64,000 nt of DNA, from NCBI RefSeq assembly GCF_040513375.1, contig NZ_JBEVTG010000001.1, positions 868,001-932,000 on the forward strand, read 5' to 3'. A program made the position numbers and the translations under genes. This stretch comes from Flagellimonas_B algarum. Its GTDB lineage: Bacteria > Bacteroidota > Bacteroidia > Flavobacteriales > Flavobacteriaceae. Under the pieces are notes generated by a model, which worked only from the letters and a program-made list of their open reading frames with translations, had not been told where the DNA came from and searched no databases. Below, one piece after another: positions 53,297-63,700 of the stretch; within the stretch, counting starts at the first letter, position 1; the number at the start of each line of letters is the position of its first letter.

Positions 53297-53347
53297 GCGT
53301 GCTTGACACGCTAACTAACTAAAAACGAGCGCCTTGATAGTCAAGGC
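53297..53347 (+). promoter_or_regulatory. two small hairpins in the leader of the T9SS operon
   Basis: GCGTG/CACGC (53297-53301, 53307-53311; 5-base loop) and GCCTTGA/TCAAGGC (53331-53337, 53341-53347; 3-base loop) lie 28-78 bases before the ATG at 53375. The second is followed by an A-run, so it is not a terminator. They may stabilise or regulate the leader. The rest of the 255-base gap (53120-53374) shows no ORF. Confidence 0.4.
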
Positions 53348-53374
53348 CAAAAAAATGCCCCAAAGCTACCGCCT

Positions 53375-55621
53375 ATGAGACCTATTTTCAACCGTGGTTG
53401 TGTACTTGCGCTAGTCTGCCTCTTGGGAATGGCAACGACAACGGCCCAGGTATTGAACAAACCTACACCTGCAGACAATCCCAATCTGCCCGGAAACTCC
53501 CCTTGGACAGCTGCCTGTGCCTCTGATGACTTCAACGACTACTTCGTGAATTTTACCTGGAACCCCCCTTTGGTGGGCGGTGCCAATGAATTTATCCTCG
53601 AACTTTCCGATGCTGACGGCGATTTCTCTTCACCGACGGAATTGGCTCGTGTCGATGACATGAACACCACTTTTGATTTTGATTTTCAATTTGCCTTGCC
53701 CAATGATACCCAGGGTGACGGTTACCGCTTTCGAGTGGTCAGTACCGATCCCGCCATGCAAAGTCCACCATCGGACCCCTATTCGATGTACTATATCGGC
53801 TACAACGATCCCATCTTGATCAGTCGCGACGGCAACGGCACCATACCCCCGGGAGGAACGATCCAAATTTGTGGGGGAGGTGATATCACCTTGGCCACCC
53901 ACAATGTGCCCGATCCTGGAAACTACCGCTACAGCTGGTACCGAAGTGGCACTCCATTAAGTGGCAATTCAAACCAAATTACCGTTTCCCAAGCCGGGAT
54001 GTACTACGTCGAAATCGACTACGGCGTCAACTGCTCGGGTTCTGCGAATACTCTTTCGAATACCATCGAAATTACTGTTGGTAGCTCTTTGGGCATTGCC
54101 ATTAACCCCCCGGCACGTAGCAATTTATGTGATGGGGAAACCTTAGACCTCACCACCAATATCACCGGAATGGGATTGAACTATACCTGGTATAAGGATG
54201 GAGCGATCGTTGCCGGCCCGACTGTAGATGGAAGCACCTACACCGTCGACGCCGGAATTTCTGGCTTTGAAGGTGATTATGCCGTTGAGATCGATGGAAC
54301 AGGTGTCTGTGTCGAACGATCTAGCACCATCGCTATTGGTAGGGCGGGTGATTTTGAAGTAACCCGCACCAATGATGCGGCCATTGTCATCTTACCAGGT
54401 GACAACACCACGCTTCAAGTCACTACAACAGCAGACAGCCCCACCTACCAATGGTTTAGAAACGGTGTAGCTATGGGCGGTGAAACCAGTGATGCGCTTA
54501 TCGTATCGGATGCTGGAACTTATTTTGCCCGTGTCACCCAAACTGGCGGCCCTTGCGGAGCCTTCAGTCTGGATTCGGAACAGACCGTTGTGTCACTCCC
54601 CGCTTCCTTTGAATTGGTTATTGACTATACCAGCGCCTATACGGACTGTGTCAATACGGAAATCACTCTGACCATTGCAACGATCAATGCCGTTGCTTCG
54701 AATGGGGCTACGACCGATGTGACTTCCCAATTGATCAATGACTTCAACTACCAATGGACCAGGGACGGAGCCGATCTTTCAGGCGCTACGGCCCAACAAC
54801 TGACCTTGTCCGAAGTTGCCGATAATGGGCAATATGGGGTCGATGGACAATTGGATGCCTTTTTAGCCAGTTCGAACCCGCTCAATGTAAGCCTGCGATC
54901 CAATGAAAGCTTTACCATCAATGCCGACGGCACGACGCTTTGCGATGGGGGGGTTGTTAGCATGACCACTACCCGAGATCTCAGCGGCGAAAGCTTTAGA
55001 TGGGTGCGTGATGGCGCAACCATAGGCACTACCGAGACGCTGAACGCCAATGAGGCGGGAACTTATGAGTTATTGATAGAAACCGACGCCTGTCCGATCC
55101 GATCCAACGCAATTGTCGTCACTAACTTCGATGATTCGGTCGTCAATGTCGATGCCGATGCCAACGTGGTCATCGTAGAAGGTACAACGCGAACCGTCAC
55201 CGCGACCGGCGCCGATTCATACCAATGGTTGGATACGAACAATACCCTGTTGGGCAGCGGCCCATCGTTCACTTTCGATACCGAAGGACAGTACTTATTG
55301 TTGGCCACCTCGGGCAATTGCGACATCAGTCGGGTATTCACAGTGTCATACCGAGACACTTTTGAAATTCCAAATGTGATCACCGCGAACGGCGATGGTA
55401 TCAACGACCTCTGGATCATACCGAACTCGTATTCCGGGAATTCGGACGTTACGGTCATTCTATACAATGAGCAAGGCGAAGAGGTCTTGAATGTGAACAA
55501 TTACCAGAACAACTGGCCAGAGTCAAGTACTCCGTTCAGCAAACGAAACCAGATTTTCTATTATAAAATCAAACGAACCAGCGAGACCCTACGACAGGGT
55601 ACGATAACCGTTATCCGATAG
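53375..55621 (+). CDS. T9SS type B sorting-domain surface protein with Ig/PKD-like repeats
   Basis: A 748-residue secreted protein. Signal peptide about 1-25 (ends TTTAQV). The body is a chain of about six Ig/PKD-like beta domains of 80-95 residues, each carrying a YxWYRxG- or YQWxRDG-like strand (for example YSWYRSG, YTWYKDG, YQWFRNG, YQWTRDG, FRWVRDG, YQWLDTN). The last about 85 residues are a type B gliding-motility C-terminal domain (IPNVITANGDGINDLWIIPN, then FYYKIKR). Exported by the type IX system and held at the surface. The PorP/SprF gene starts 6 bases downstream. Confidence 0.88.
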   Translation: MRPIFNRGCVLALVCLLGMATTTAQVLNKPTPADNPNLPGNSPWTAACASDDFNDYFVNFTWNPPLVGGANEFILELSDADGDFSSPTELARVDDMNTTFDFDFQFALPNDTQGDGYRFRVVSTDPAMQSPPSDPYSMYYIGYNDPILISRDGNGTIPPGGTIQICGGGDITLATHNVPDPGNYRYSWYRSGTPLSGNSNQITVSQAGMYYVEIDYGVNCSGSANTLSNTIEITVGSSLGIAINPPARSNLCDGETLDLTTNITGMGLNYTWYKDGAIVAGPTVDGSTYTVDAGISGFEGDYAVEIDGTGVCVERSSTIAIGRAGDFEVTRTNDAAIVILPGDNTTLQVTTTADSPTYQWFRNGVAMGGETSDALIVSDAGTYFARVTQTGGPCGAFSLDSEQTVVSLPASFELVIDYTSAYTDCVNTEITLTIATINAVASNGATTDVTSQLINDFNYQWTRDGADLSGATAQQLTLSEVADNGQYGVDGQLDAFLASSNPLNVSLRSNESFTINADGTTLCDGGVVSMTTTRDLSGESFRWVRDGATIGTTETLNANEAGTYELLIETDACPIRSNAIVVTNFDDSVVNVDADANVVIVEGTTRTVTATGADSYQWLDTNNTLLGSGPSFTFDTEGQYLLLATSGNCDISRVFTVSYRDTFEIPNVITANGDGINDLWIIPNSYSGNSDVTVILYNEQGEEVLNVNNYQNNWPESSTPFSKRNQIFYYKIKRTSETLRQGTITVIR

Positions 55622-55627
55622 ACCAAA

Positions 55628-57706
55628 ATGCAAAAGTATTCCTACCTACTACTAGCAATCGTTCTTCTTGGCCTCAGCTCGATCAGGGCCCAGGAAGAAA
55701 CCCCTTTTATCGCTTACGATGTGCCTTCACAAAACCTTTTGAAGTTCAATAGGTTCTTGTTGAATCCAACGTTTTCGACCGTTAGGGAAGACAAATCCTA
55801 TATCAACCTTTTTCATAGAAACCAATCGGTATCTTTTGATGATAACAACCAAACCTATTTCCTCAGTTATAGTGGTAGGATAGGGGATAGGAGTGGTGTC
55901 GGTCTTAGCCTTTACACCCAGCGTGAAGGCTTGATCGACAATTTTGGGTTGTTGGCCAACTATGCGTATGGTATTAAGTTAAGCGACAAGAGTAACTTTA
56001 CTTTCGGGGCCAACTTCTCGTATTACAATAGTGGTTTCAATGAAGGTCGCGCGAACCCGATCGACGATGACCCTACATTAAACGCCCTTGACGATAGCGC
56101 GTTGATTACCTTTCAACCCGGATTCAACCTGTCTTATGGGAACCTTGACTTCGGGGTATTCGCTGAAAACCTCTTTGACTACAACTTGAAAACCAGTGAA
56201 TCGATTACCGATTTCAATGAAAAGACCTTTACCGGCCACCTACAATATACCCATCAGTTTAAAAATGCTTCCGGCATTCTTGAACAAGGTCGGCTCATGC
56301 CATTGGCCAGGGTAAGCAGTATTGGTGGTGATGATATTTCTTTAGGGGGAAGTCTAATCCTTGACCTTCCTAAACTAGGCTGGTTGCAGGCTGGTTACGA
56401 TGATTTTTATGGTGCCGCTGCCGGTGTCGGATTCAACCTCAACAAACGGATATCCTTAGGGTATACCATTGAAAAAGGCTTGTCGAATAATTTTGCCGAC
56501 CTCGGTGTCAATCATGAAATCTCTTTGGCTTATTCCTTCACACCTAACCTTACCGAGGATCGGGTAATGCTCGAAAAAGAAAACGACCTCTTGGTCAGCA
56601 ACGAAGAGGAAGAACCCGTGCCGGTCGAGAACCTGTCACTAACAGAAAAAGACTTACGCATTGCCGAATTGGAGCAAAAATTGGCTGAAAACGACGCCAT
56701 TCTTGACGAGTTACTCTACCGACAGGATTCTATTGAGCAAAACCGACAAAAAGATTTGGAGCGACGCTTCGCCACCGTCATGCGCATGGTCAAACGTGAA
56801 ACCCAGGGCCAAATGCCAGAGCTGGAAGAAAAGGCCAAAAAACTCTATTTCACCAACATGGAGGAGGAAGACCAAATCGCCTCATCCCGAAAAATGCCAG
56901 CCGCAAACCATGGCTTGACCAATACGACCGCGGCCAAGAAAATCATTACGCTAAAGGACATGAAGACCCCGGTCACCAAAAAACCGACGGAAATCGAAGT
57001 GGTCGAAAACACCAAAACCCAAGTTGATAAGGTGGTCCGTAAAAGCCGCAAGGCTTCCTTTAAGTCCTTTTCCATCCCAGAAGTGGAAAGTGGGCATTAC
57101 TTGATCGCCAATGTCTACAAGGGCACCAAATACATGAATGCCTTTATCGATAAGTTAAGGGCCGACGGTATCGAGGCCGATTACTTTACTAACCCTAAAA
57201 ATGGCTTGAACTACGTATACATTAACGAATACCAAGACAAAAACGAAGCCATCGCGGCCTACCGCACGGGAATGGACGGTAGCTACAGTGGCAAGACCTG
57301 GGTGATGAAAGTCAAAGGAAACGCCACCGGCCAAGGCTATGGTTCAACCGCTGTTGCCTCAAACTCCGACTATGGTGATGATGTGCTGCAAAAGAACGTG
57401 ACCGGCTCGAAAAACCCCCAGCAACTGCAATACAAAACCCTGGATATCGAAGGTTTGGCCTCTGGTTTTTATATCATCGCCAATGTATTCGAAGACCCAA
57501 GAAACGCCAACCGATTCGTTCGCCACCTTAATGCCAAAGGGCTGAACGCAAGCTATTTCATTAACCCTGAAAACAACTATCGCTATGTCTATTTAAAGCG
57601 GCATAACGAATGGACCAATGCCTTGGTCTCATACTACTCCAAACTAAATGACTCGTATGTCGACCCGATGTGGATCATGCGCGTCAAACCAAACCAAATC
57701 AGCTAA
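55628..57706 (+). CDS. PorP/SprF family T9SS membrane protein with tandem C-terminal SPOR-like domains
   Basis: A 692-residue protein. Signal peptide about 1-21 (SIRAQE); PorP/SprF outer-membrane beta barrel about 25-310 (FNRFLLNPTFSTVRE at the start); a coiled coil about 335-400 (LSLTEKDLRIAELEQKLAENDA); a basic linker; and two repeats of about 80 residues at 486-567 and 609-688. Both repeats show G-x-Y-x-IANV at the start, Y-F-x-NP near the middle and W-(V/I)-M-(K/R)-V at the end. The last feature looks like SPOR-type domains. PorP/SprF proteins help display their cognate type B substrate. The next gene starts at the base after the stop. Confidence 0.85.
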   Translation: MQKYSYLLLAIVLLGLSSIRAQEETPFIAYDVPSQNLLKFNRFLLNPTFSTVREDKSYINLFHRNQSVSFDDNNQTYFLSYSGRIGDRSGVGLSLYTQREGLIDNFGLLANYAYGIKLSDKSNFTFGANFSYYNSGFNEGRANPIDDDPTLNALDDSALITFQPGFNLSYGNLDFGVFAENLFDYNLKTSESITDFNEKTFTGHLQYTHQFKNASGILEQGRLMPLARVSSIGGDDISLGGSLILDLPKLGWLQAGYDDFYGAAAGVGFNLNKRISLGYTIEKGLSNNFADLGVNHEISLAYSFTPNLTEDRVMLEKENDLLVSNEEEEPVPVENLSLTEKDLRIAELEQKLAENDAILDELLYRQDSIEQNRQKDLERRFATVMRMVKRETQGQMPELEEKAKKLYFTNMEEEDQIASSRKMPAANHGLTNTTAAKKIITLKDMKTPVTKKPTEIEVVENTKTQVDKVVRKSRKASFKSFSIPEVESGHYLIANVYKGTKYMNAFIDKLRADGIEADYFTNPKNGLNYVYINEYQDKNEAIAAYRTGMDGSYSGKTWVMKVKGNATGQGYGSTAVASNSDYGDDVLQKNVTGSKNPQQLQYKTLDIEGLASGFYIIANVFEDPRNANRFVRHLNAKGLNASYFINPENNYRYVYLKRHNEWTNALVSYYSKLNDSYVDPMWIMRVKPNQIS
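57085..57690 (+). repeat. two SPOR-like protein repeats inside the PorP/SprF gene
   Basis: Copy one is about 57085-57330 and copy two about 57450-57690. Shared landmarks are SG-x-Y-x-IANV(Y/F), a conserved NAF/NRF block, ADYF/ASYF-x-NP, YVY(I/L), and WVM-K/WIM-R near the end. The copies are diverged, so this is an old duplication. Confidence 0.65.
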
Positions 57707-60700
57707 ATGGGAAACCGTTTTACGAAGCATACCCTCTGCCTTTTTCTATTTGGCCTAAGCGCTCTTGGGCTGTACTCACAAGAGTACAATTCCTTTGAGG
57801 TTCGCTATCAGAACAACCTTCGGGGTGATCTTACCTTTATCGGTAACAACATCTTAAACCGGGATAGCGGTACGGCCGGAGAAGGTCCGAACGACCCTTA
57901 CAACAACCTTTTGAACGACGGCAGTTGGTCAGGTGCCAATGACGACAATAGTGGGTTCACCAATTACAATGACTACAAGCAAATGCAGTACATTGATGTT
58001 GATGGCGACCCCTCGACTTTTAGTTCAAGTTCATCGACATTTACCTTTCCCCAAACCGATTGTAACCTCATTCGGTATGCCGGATTGTATTGGTCGGCCA
58101 CCTACCCTAGCGCAACCGCTAATGGGTCCTTCGATGGTTTTACTTATACGCCCAACTCCGTATCTGTAGGTACGGGGCGTCAAAATGATTTCAACCAAGT
58201 CCGGTTTCGCGTGCCAGGGGGTGCGTACGTTGATGTAACCGCAGATGAGGTCTTGTATGATGGCTTTACGAGTACGGATAGTTCCGTGCGCCAAAATAGT
58301 CCGTACGCTTGCTATGCCGATGTAACCGCCTTGGTGACGGCTTTGGCCGACCCCCAAGGGGAATACACGGTCGCCAACGTTCGCGCGACCACCGGGGGCC
58401 TTACTCCGGGCGGTGGGTCTGCCGCAGGGTGGACCTTGATCATCGTTTATGAAAACCCGACTTTGACCGGGAAACTGATTTCAACCTTCGATGGTTTCGC
58501 AAGGGTTAATGGCACGAACAGTGTCGATATCAACTACAGTGGCTTTGAAACGATTCCGGTCGGACCCGTAATCGCAGACTTGGGTGCCGCTACCCTTGAA
58601 GGGGATTTTCGAATCAGTGGTGATGGTCTTAGTATTCAAGCCTCGAGTAGCACCGGTTTCACGGCAATCGGCAACACTTCGAACCCAACGGACAACTTTT
58701 TCAATAGCAACATCACGCTTGATGGTGTGACAACCACCAACCGCAACCCTGCAAGTTTGAATACCTTGGGGTTCGATACGGATATCTTTCTGCTAAGCAA
58801 TCCGGCGAATTCGGTCATTCCCAATGGAGAAACTGCCGCCACCTTTCGTTTTTCTACGAACGGAGATCAATTTTACCCCTTCTTTAATTCCTTCAATGTA
58901 GAAATCATCGAACCCAACATCGTGTTGGAAAAGAGGGTAGAGGACATTGCCGGAAACGACATTACCGGGGCCGGTGTGAATCTAGGCCAATACCTAGACT
59001 ACGTGCTGACTTTTCAAAATATCGGAAACGACGACGCGACCAATTATAGCATCCGTGACGTGCTGCCCATCAACGTAACCCTAGATGAGACCTCCTTGAG
59101 TTTGCCTCCTGGGGTGACCTATGTTTATGATGCCCCATCACGTACTATTACGTTTACCGTTCCTGACGATCTTGTCGAAGAAAACGACCCTGAATATAGC
59201 ATTCGTATGCGCGTTCAGGTTGCTGAAAACTGCTTTGATTTCATCGACGCCTGTACAGACCTGATCGAAAATCTCGCCTATTCGACCTATCAAGGGATCA
59301 TCAATACGGCCGTCATCACCGATGACCCCAGTGTCACCGATTTCGATACTTGCGGATACACGGTTCCAGGGGCGACCAACTTCTTGCTAGACGACCTTGA
59401 AAGCTGTGATTTCACGCGCACCGTACAACTTTGTGGTGATGATGTTCTACTGGATGCGGGTAACAACTTCGATGCCTACATCTGGTATTTGGACAACAAC
59501 GGCGACCGCACCATCGATGCGGGTGATACCATTTTGAACGACGGTGATCCCGATGGCGATCCTAGCACCCTATTGGTCAGCGACACAGGCACCTACATCG
59601 TAGACAAGCAAGTGGCCGATCCGTGTAAGGGTTTCCAAGAAATCATCATTGTCGAATTGTTCGGGGCTACCCAATCGAACCCGATTACCGCACTGATCAA
59701 TGACAGCTCGAACACCGTCGAAGGCGAGATCCTCGTTTGCCCTAATGATGGCGAAGAGCTGCCCCAGGTGTTCCTTTGTGGATTGAACGATACTGAACTG
59801 ATCCAAATCAACATCCCGGATGCTGATAGCATCGAATGGGAACAATTGGACGAAACAAGCTGTGCTGCGGCCACTCCTGATTGTGCCAATAAAGACAACG
59901 GTTGTACATGGAATACCGTCGGTACTGGAAGCGACTATGTGGCCTCTGCCGCTGGGCAATACCGCCTGGTGATCAACTACCAAAATGGCTGCTTCAGCCG
60001 CTTCTATTTCAATGTGTTCAGTAATCCACTTGACCCACAATATACAAGTCGCGATATCATCTGTACGACCCCCGGAAACATTACCGTGACCAACATCCCG
60101 GTCGATTATGAGTTCCAATTGGTCGATGCCACGAACGGAACCATCATTACCCCATACAATACCAACCCAAGCTTCGATATCAACACCAATGGTGCTTATC
60201 GCGTTGAAATCAGACAACAAGGTGTTGTTGACGGCTGTGTATTCATGTTGGACAACATCGGCATTTTGGAGCGTAATTTTCAAGTGGATATTACCACAAG
60301 GGACACCGATTGTAACGGCTTAGGGGAAATATCGATTTCCGCTTTGGATGTCGAGCCCCAATACTATTATGAAATTTCGCAAGGTGGGGTTACCGTAGAC
60401 ACCTTCGGCCCGTCTACCGATAACAATTACACGTTTCAAAACTTGAATGACGGCACTTACGATGTGTTGGTGACCACTGATGACGGCTGTAGCTATGCCG
60501 AACAGGTCATCATCAATGACGTGAGCGATCTTGCCCTTACGGCAGTAACCACAAAACCAATCGATTGTTTGGACGGGATCATCAATGTCACGGGCACAGG
60601 TGGATTTCCAAACCCCGATTACTTTTATGCCATTTGGAGTTATAATGGAGTAGATCTATACGCCGATGTGGCGAGTATTCCGGCAGGAGCCTACCAAATC

Positions 60701-63700
60701 GCCAATGATTTCTTCTTTAACGCCACCCAAGCCGGGGATTACGAATTCGTTGTGGTCGATGCCAACAACTGCCACGCCATTTCAAACGTCGTCAATATTG
60801 CCGTTGCCCCATCAGTGACCTATACCGTATCGCAAACGGATGAGAGCTGTTTCGGTTTGGCCGATGGAAGTTTTTCGGTCAATGTGACCAACAGCAATGG
60901 ATATTCGGTCTCTTTTACGCTAACCTATCCGGACACTTCAACGGCCACCAATACTTCAGGGACTTTTACTGGTTTAGGGCAGGGCAACTACAGCTTGACC
61001 CTAACACAGAGCCAGGGTGCGGTCAGCTGTGATTTTATCGAAACCTTTACCATTGGAGGTCCTGCAGACGGCGTTACCGGAACCGCTGCACTAGTACAAG
61101 ACTATACCTGTCTCCAAAATGCCATCATCGAAGTTCAAGGTGTTTCAGGGGGTACTGCGCCCTACGAATACAGCATCGACGGTGTGAATTTTGGAACGGC
61201 TACCTCCTTTTCCGGTCTGATAGATGGCAACTACACCATCTCCATCCGCGATGACAACGGATGTGTTTTCGTTACGAATGCCATAGTGGTCGACCCTTTG
61301 AACCCGCCAACGGACCTTGCTTTTGTGGCTACGGCGCCGAATTGCCCGGCCCAGGTGTCCGATGTTACGGTTACTGCCACTGGGGGCGACGTTCCCTTGG
61401 TTTTTGAAATCATCGCGCCCGTCTCGATAGCAACTAGTTCGACCAGCGGATCAACTGCTGATTTCAATGGACTTGCCCCTGACACCTATACCTTTCGGGT
61501 AACTGACGACAAGGGCTGTTCGTATACCGAAGACTTCACCATTGCCCCGGTGACCCCCATTGCAGTGGTTGGACAACTAGTATCGAACATCAGCTGTTTC
61601 ACGGACACCGATGGTGCGCTGCGGTACACCGTTTCCGGCTTTTCGACCTCTTATGATTATAGCGTTACCGGCCCGATGACCTTTAGCGGAAGCAACGAGA
61701 CTAATTCGGTGCTGGATTTTACCGGGCTCGATGACGGCACGTATACCATTACCGTTACCGATACCACCACCAATTGTACGGCCACGGCCGATGTCACCAT
61801 AGCGGCCCCGACTGCCGCCTTGGCCTTGTCGGTTTCTGAGACCCAACCCACTTGTATCAATGATGGGGGCGTCGTCTTGGGCGCCACTGGCGGTTGGGGT
61901 GGAAACTCCTTTGAAATCACCTACCCTGATGGTACCACTACGTTTACGAATGCATCGGGCACCTTTAACAATCTGAACCAGACAGGAACCTATACCGTCT
62001 CGGTCACCGACGCCAACGGTTGTTCGGATAACGACAGTTTCGTGTTGAATGCCGCTGTGGCACCGACCCTGCTTTTGACGCCTAACGATATCTGCTACGA
62101 CAATTTGGTCGGACTGACCATAACCGCTACGGTAACGGCAGGAGGCGATGGAAACTTTGAATACCGATTGAACGGAGGGGCCTTTGACACGAACAATGTG
62201 TTTGCGGGTCTGGGTCCTGGCACCTATACCGTCGATGTGCGTGATGGAAACGACTGTGTCGATTCGCAAACCATTACCATCAACCCCGAATTGGCCTTGA
62301 CCGCTTCAGCGCCGAATATTACCGCTTGCGGTACGACCACGGATGTTGACATTACCGCAACCGGTGGTGACGGCAACTATGTGTTCGCTATTGTGGCGGA
62401 TGGAGTGGCCGTGACCCCTGGTGATTTTGCAACCACAAACCCGGTAACCGTAACCGGTGCTGGTGATTATGATGTCTATGTACGTGACAACGCCGGTGCG
62501 GCAGGTTTCTGTGAAGCGGTTTTTGATCTAACCGTAGTTCAAGATGCCCCGATCACGATCACGCCTACCCTTACCGATGTGAGTTGTTTCGGTGGAAGCG
62601 ATGGCGCTATTTCCATTGCTGCGGCCGGAGGGGAGGCCCCATATGAGTTTAGCATTGACAATGGTGCTAATTATCAAACCAGTTCAGACTTCTTCAGCCT
62701 AACGTCAGGAAATTATGTCATTCGTGTCAGGGACGCGAATGCCTGTGATGCGACCCTAAACGTTACGATCGACCAGCCTACGCAGTTGCTGGCCGAAGCA
62801 CAATTGACGCAAGCCTATACCTGTTTACAGTTCGGTGAGATTACCGTAGGAAGTGTAACACCCACCAATGGCGGGTCTGGCTCTTTCCAATATAGCCTCA
62901 ATGGGGGTGCTTGGACGGCAGCTACAACAGGAGGTACGGTGTTCACCGGTTTGATAAACGGATCCTATACCGTACAAGTGCGTGATGCCAATGAGATTAG
63001 TTGCGTACTGAGCTTGCCTGTCATCGTTATCAACCCATTGCCGACGGAACCCGCTTTGAGTTTCACCTTGGCTTATGATTGCGACGGAACCGGAACCATT
63101 ACGGTATCCCCAAATGATCCCGCTTATACGTACAGTCTTGATGGAGGCACATTTCAAGCCAGCAACGTTTTTGCAAACGTAGCGGTCGGCAACCATACCG
63201 TTACGGTAAACTATGGCAGTGATTGTACGACCCAGGCAAATGTGTTGGTCGAAGCCGGCAATGCCTTTACCGCATCCATTATCGGGTTTACCAACCTCAG
63301 CTGTAATGGCGATGCCTCAGGAACAATCGATATCGATGCGACCAATTATGGTGCGGGCGGCTACGAGTTCAGTTTGAACGGGGGTGCGTTTTCCGGTCCG
63401 TTTTTTGGTCCACAAACCTTGACAGGACTTAATGCACAAGCCCATTCTATCGAAGTCAGGGACGTCAATGATCCCGTTGCCGGGTGTACGGTGACCCTAA
63501 ACCAAACCCTGACCGAACCCGCGACATTGGATGTAAGCGCGAGCATTACCGATATCTTTAGCTGTAACAATACCGGCGCAACGATCACCGCTGTGGCCAG
63601 TGGGGGTACTCCGGTTTACCAATACCAACTTGAAATCAGCGATGACGCCGATTTGACCGCTCCATATGTGAACATCATCGGAGTGGCCACTGCCTTTCAA

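Noticed and set aside
59570..60283. 237-codon minus-strand ORF
   Set aside because: Lies antisense within the SprB-like adhesin frame, which has signal peptide and clear repeats; the minus translation shows no family feature.
61577..62269. 230-codon minus-strand ORF
   Set aside because: Antisense shadow of the SprB repeats; Gly/Arg-rich nonsense composition.
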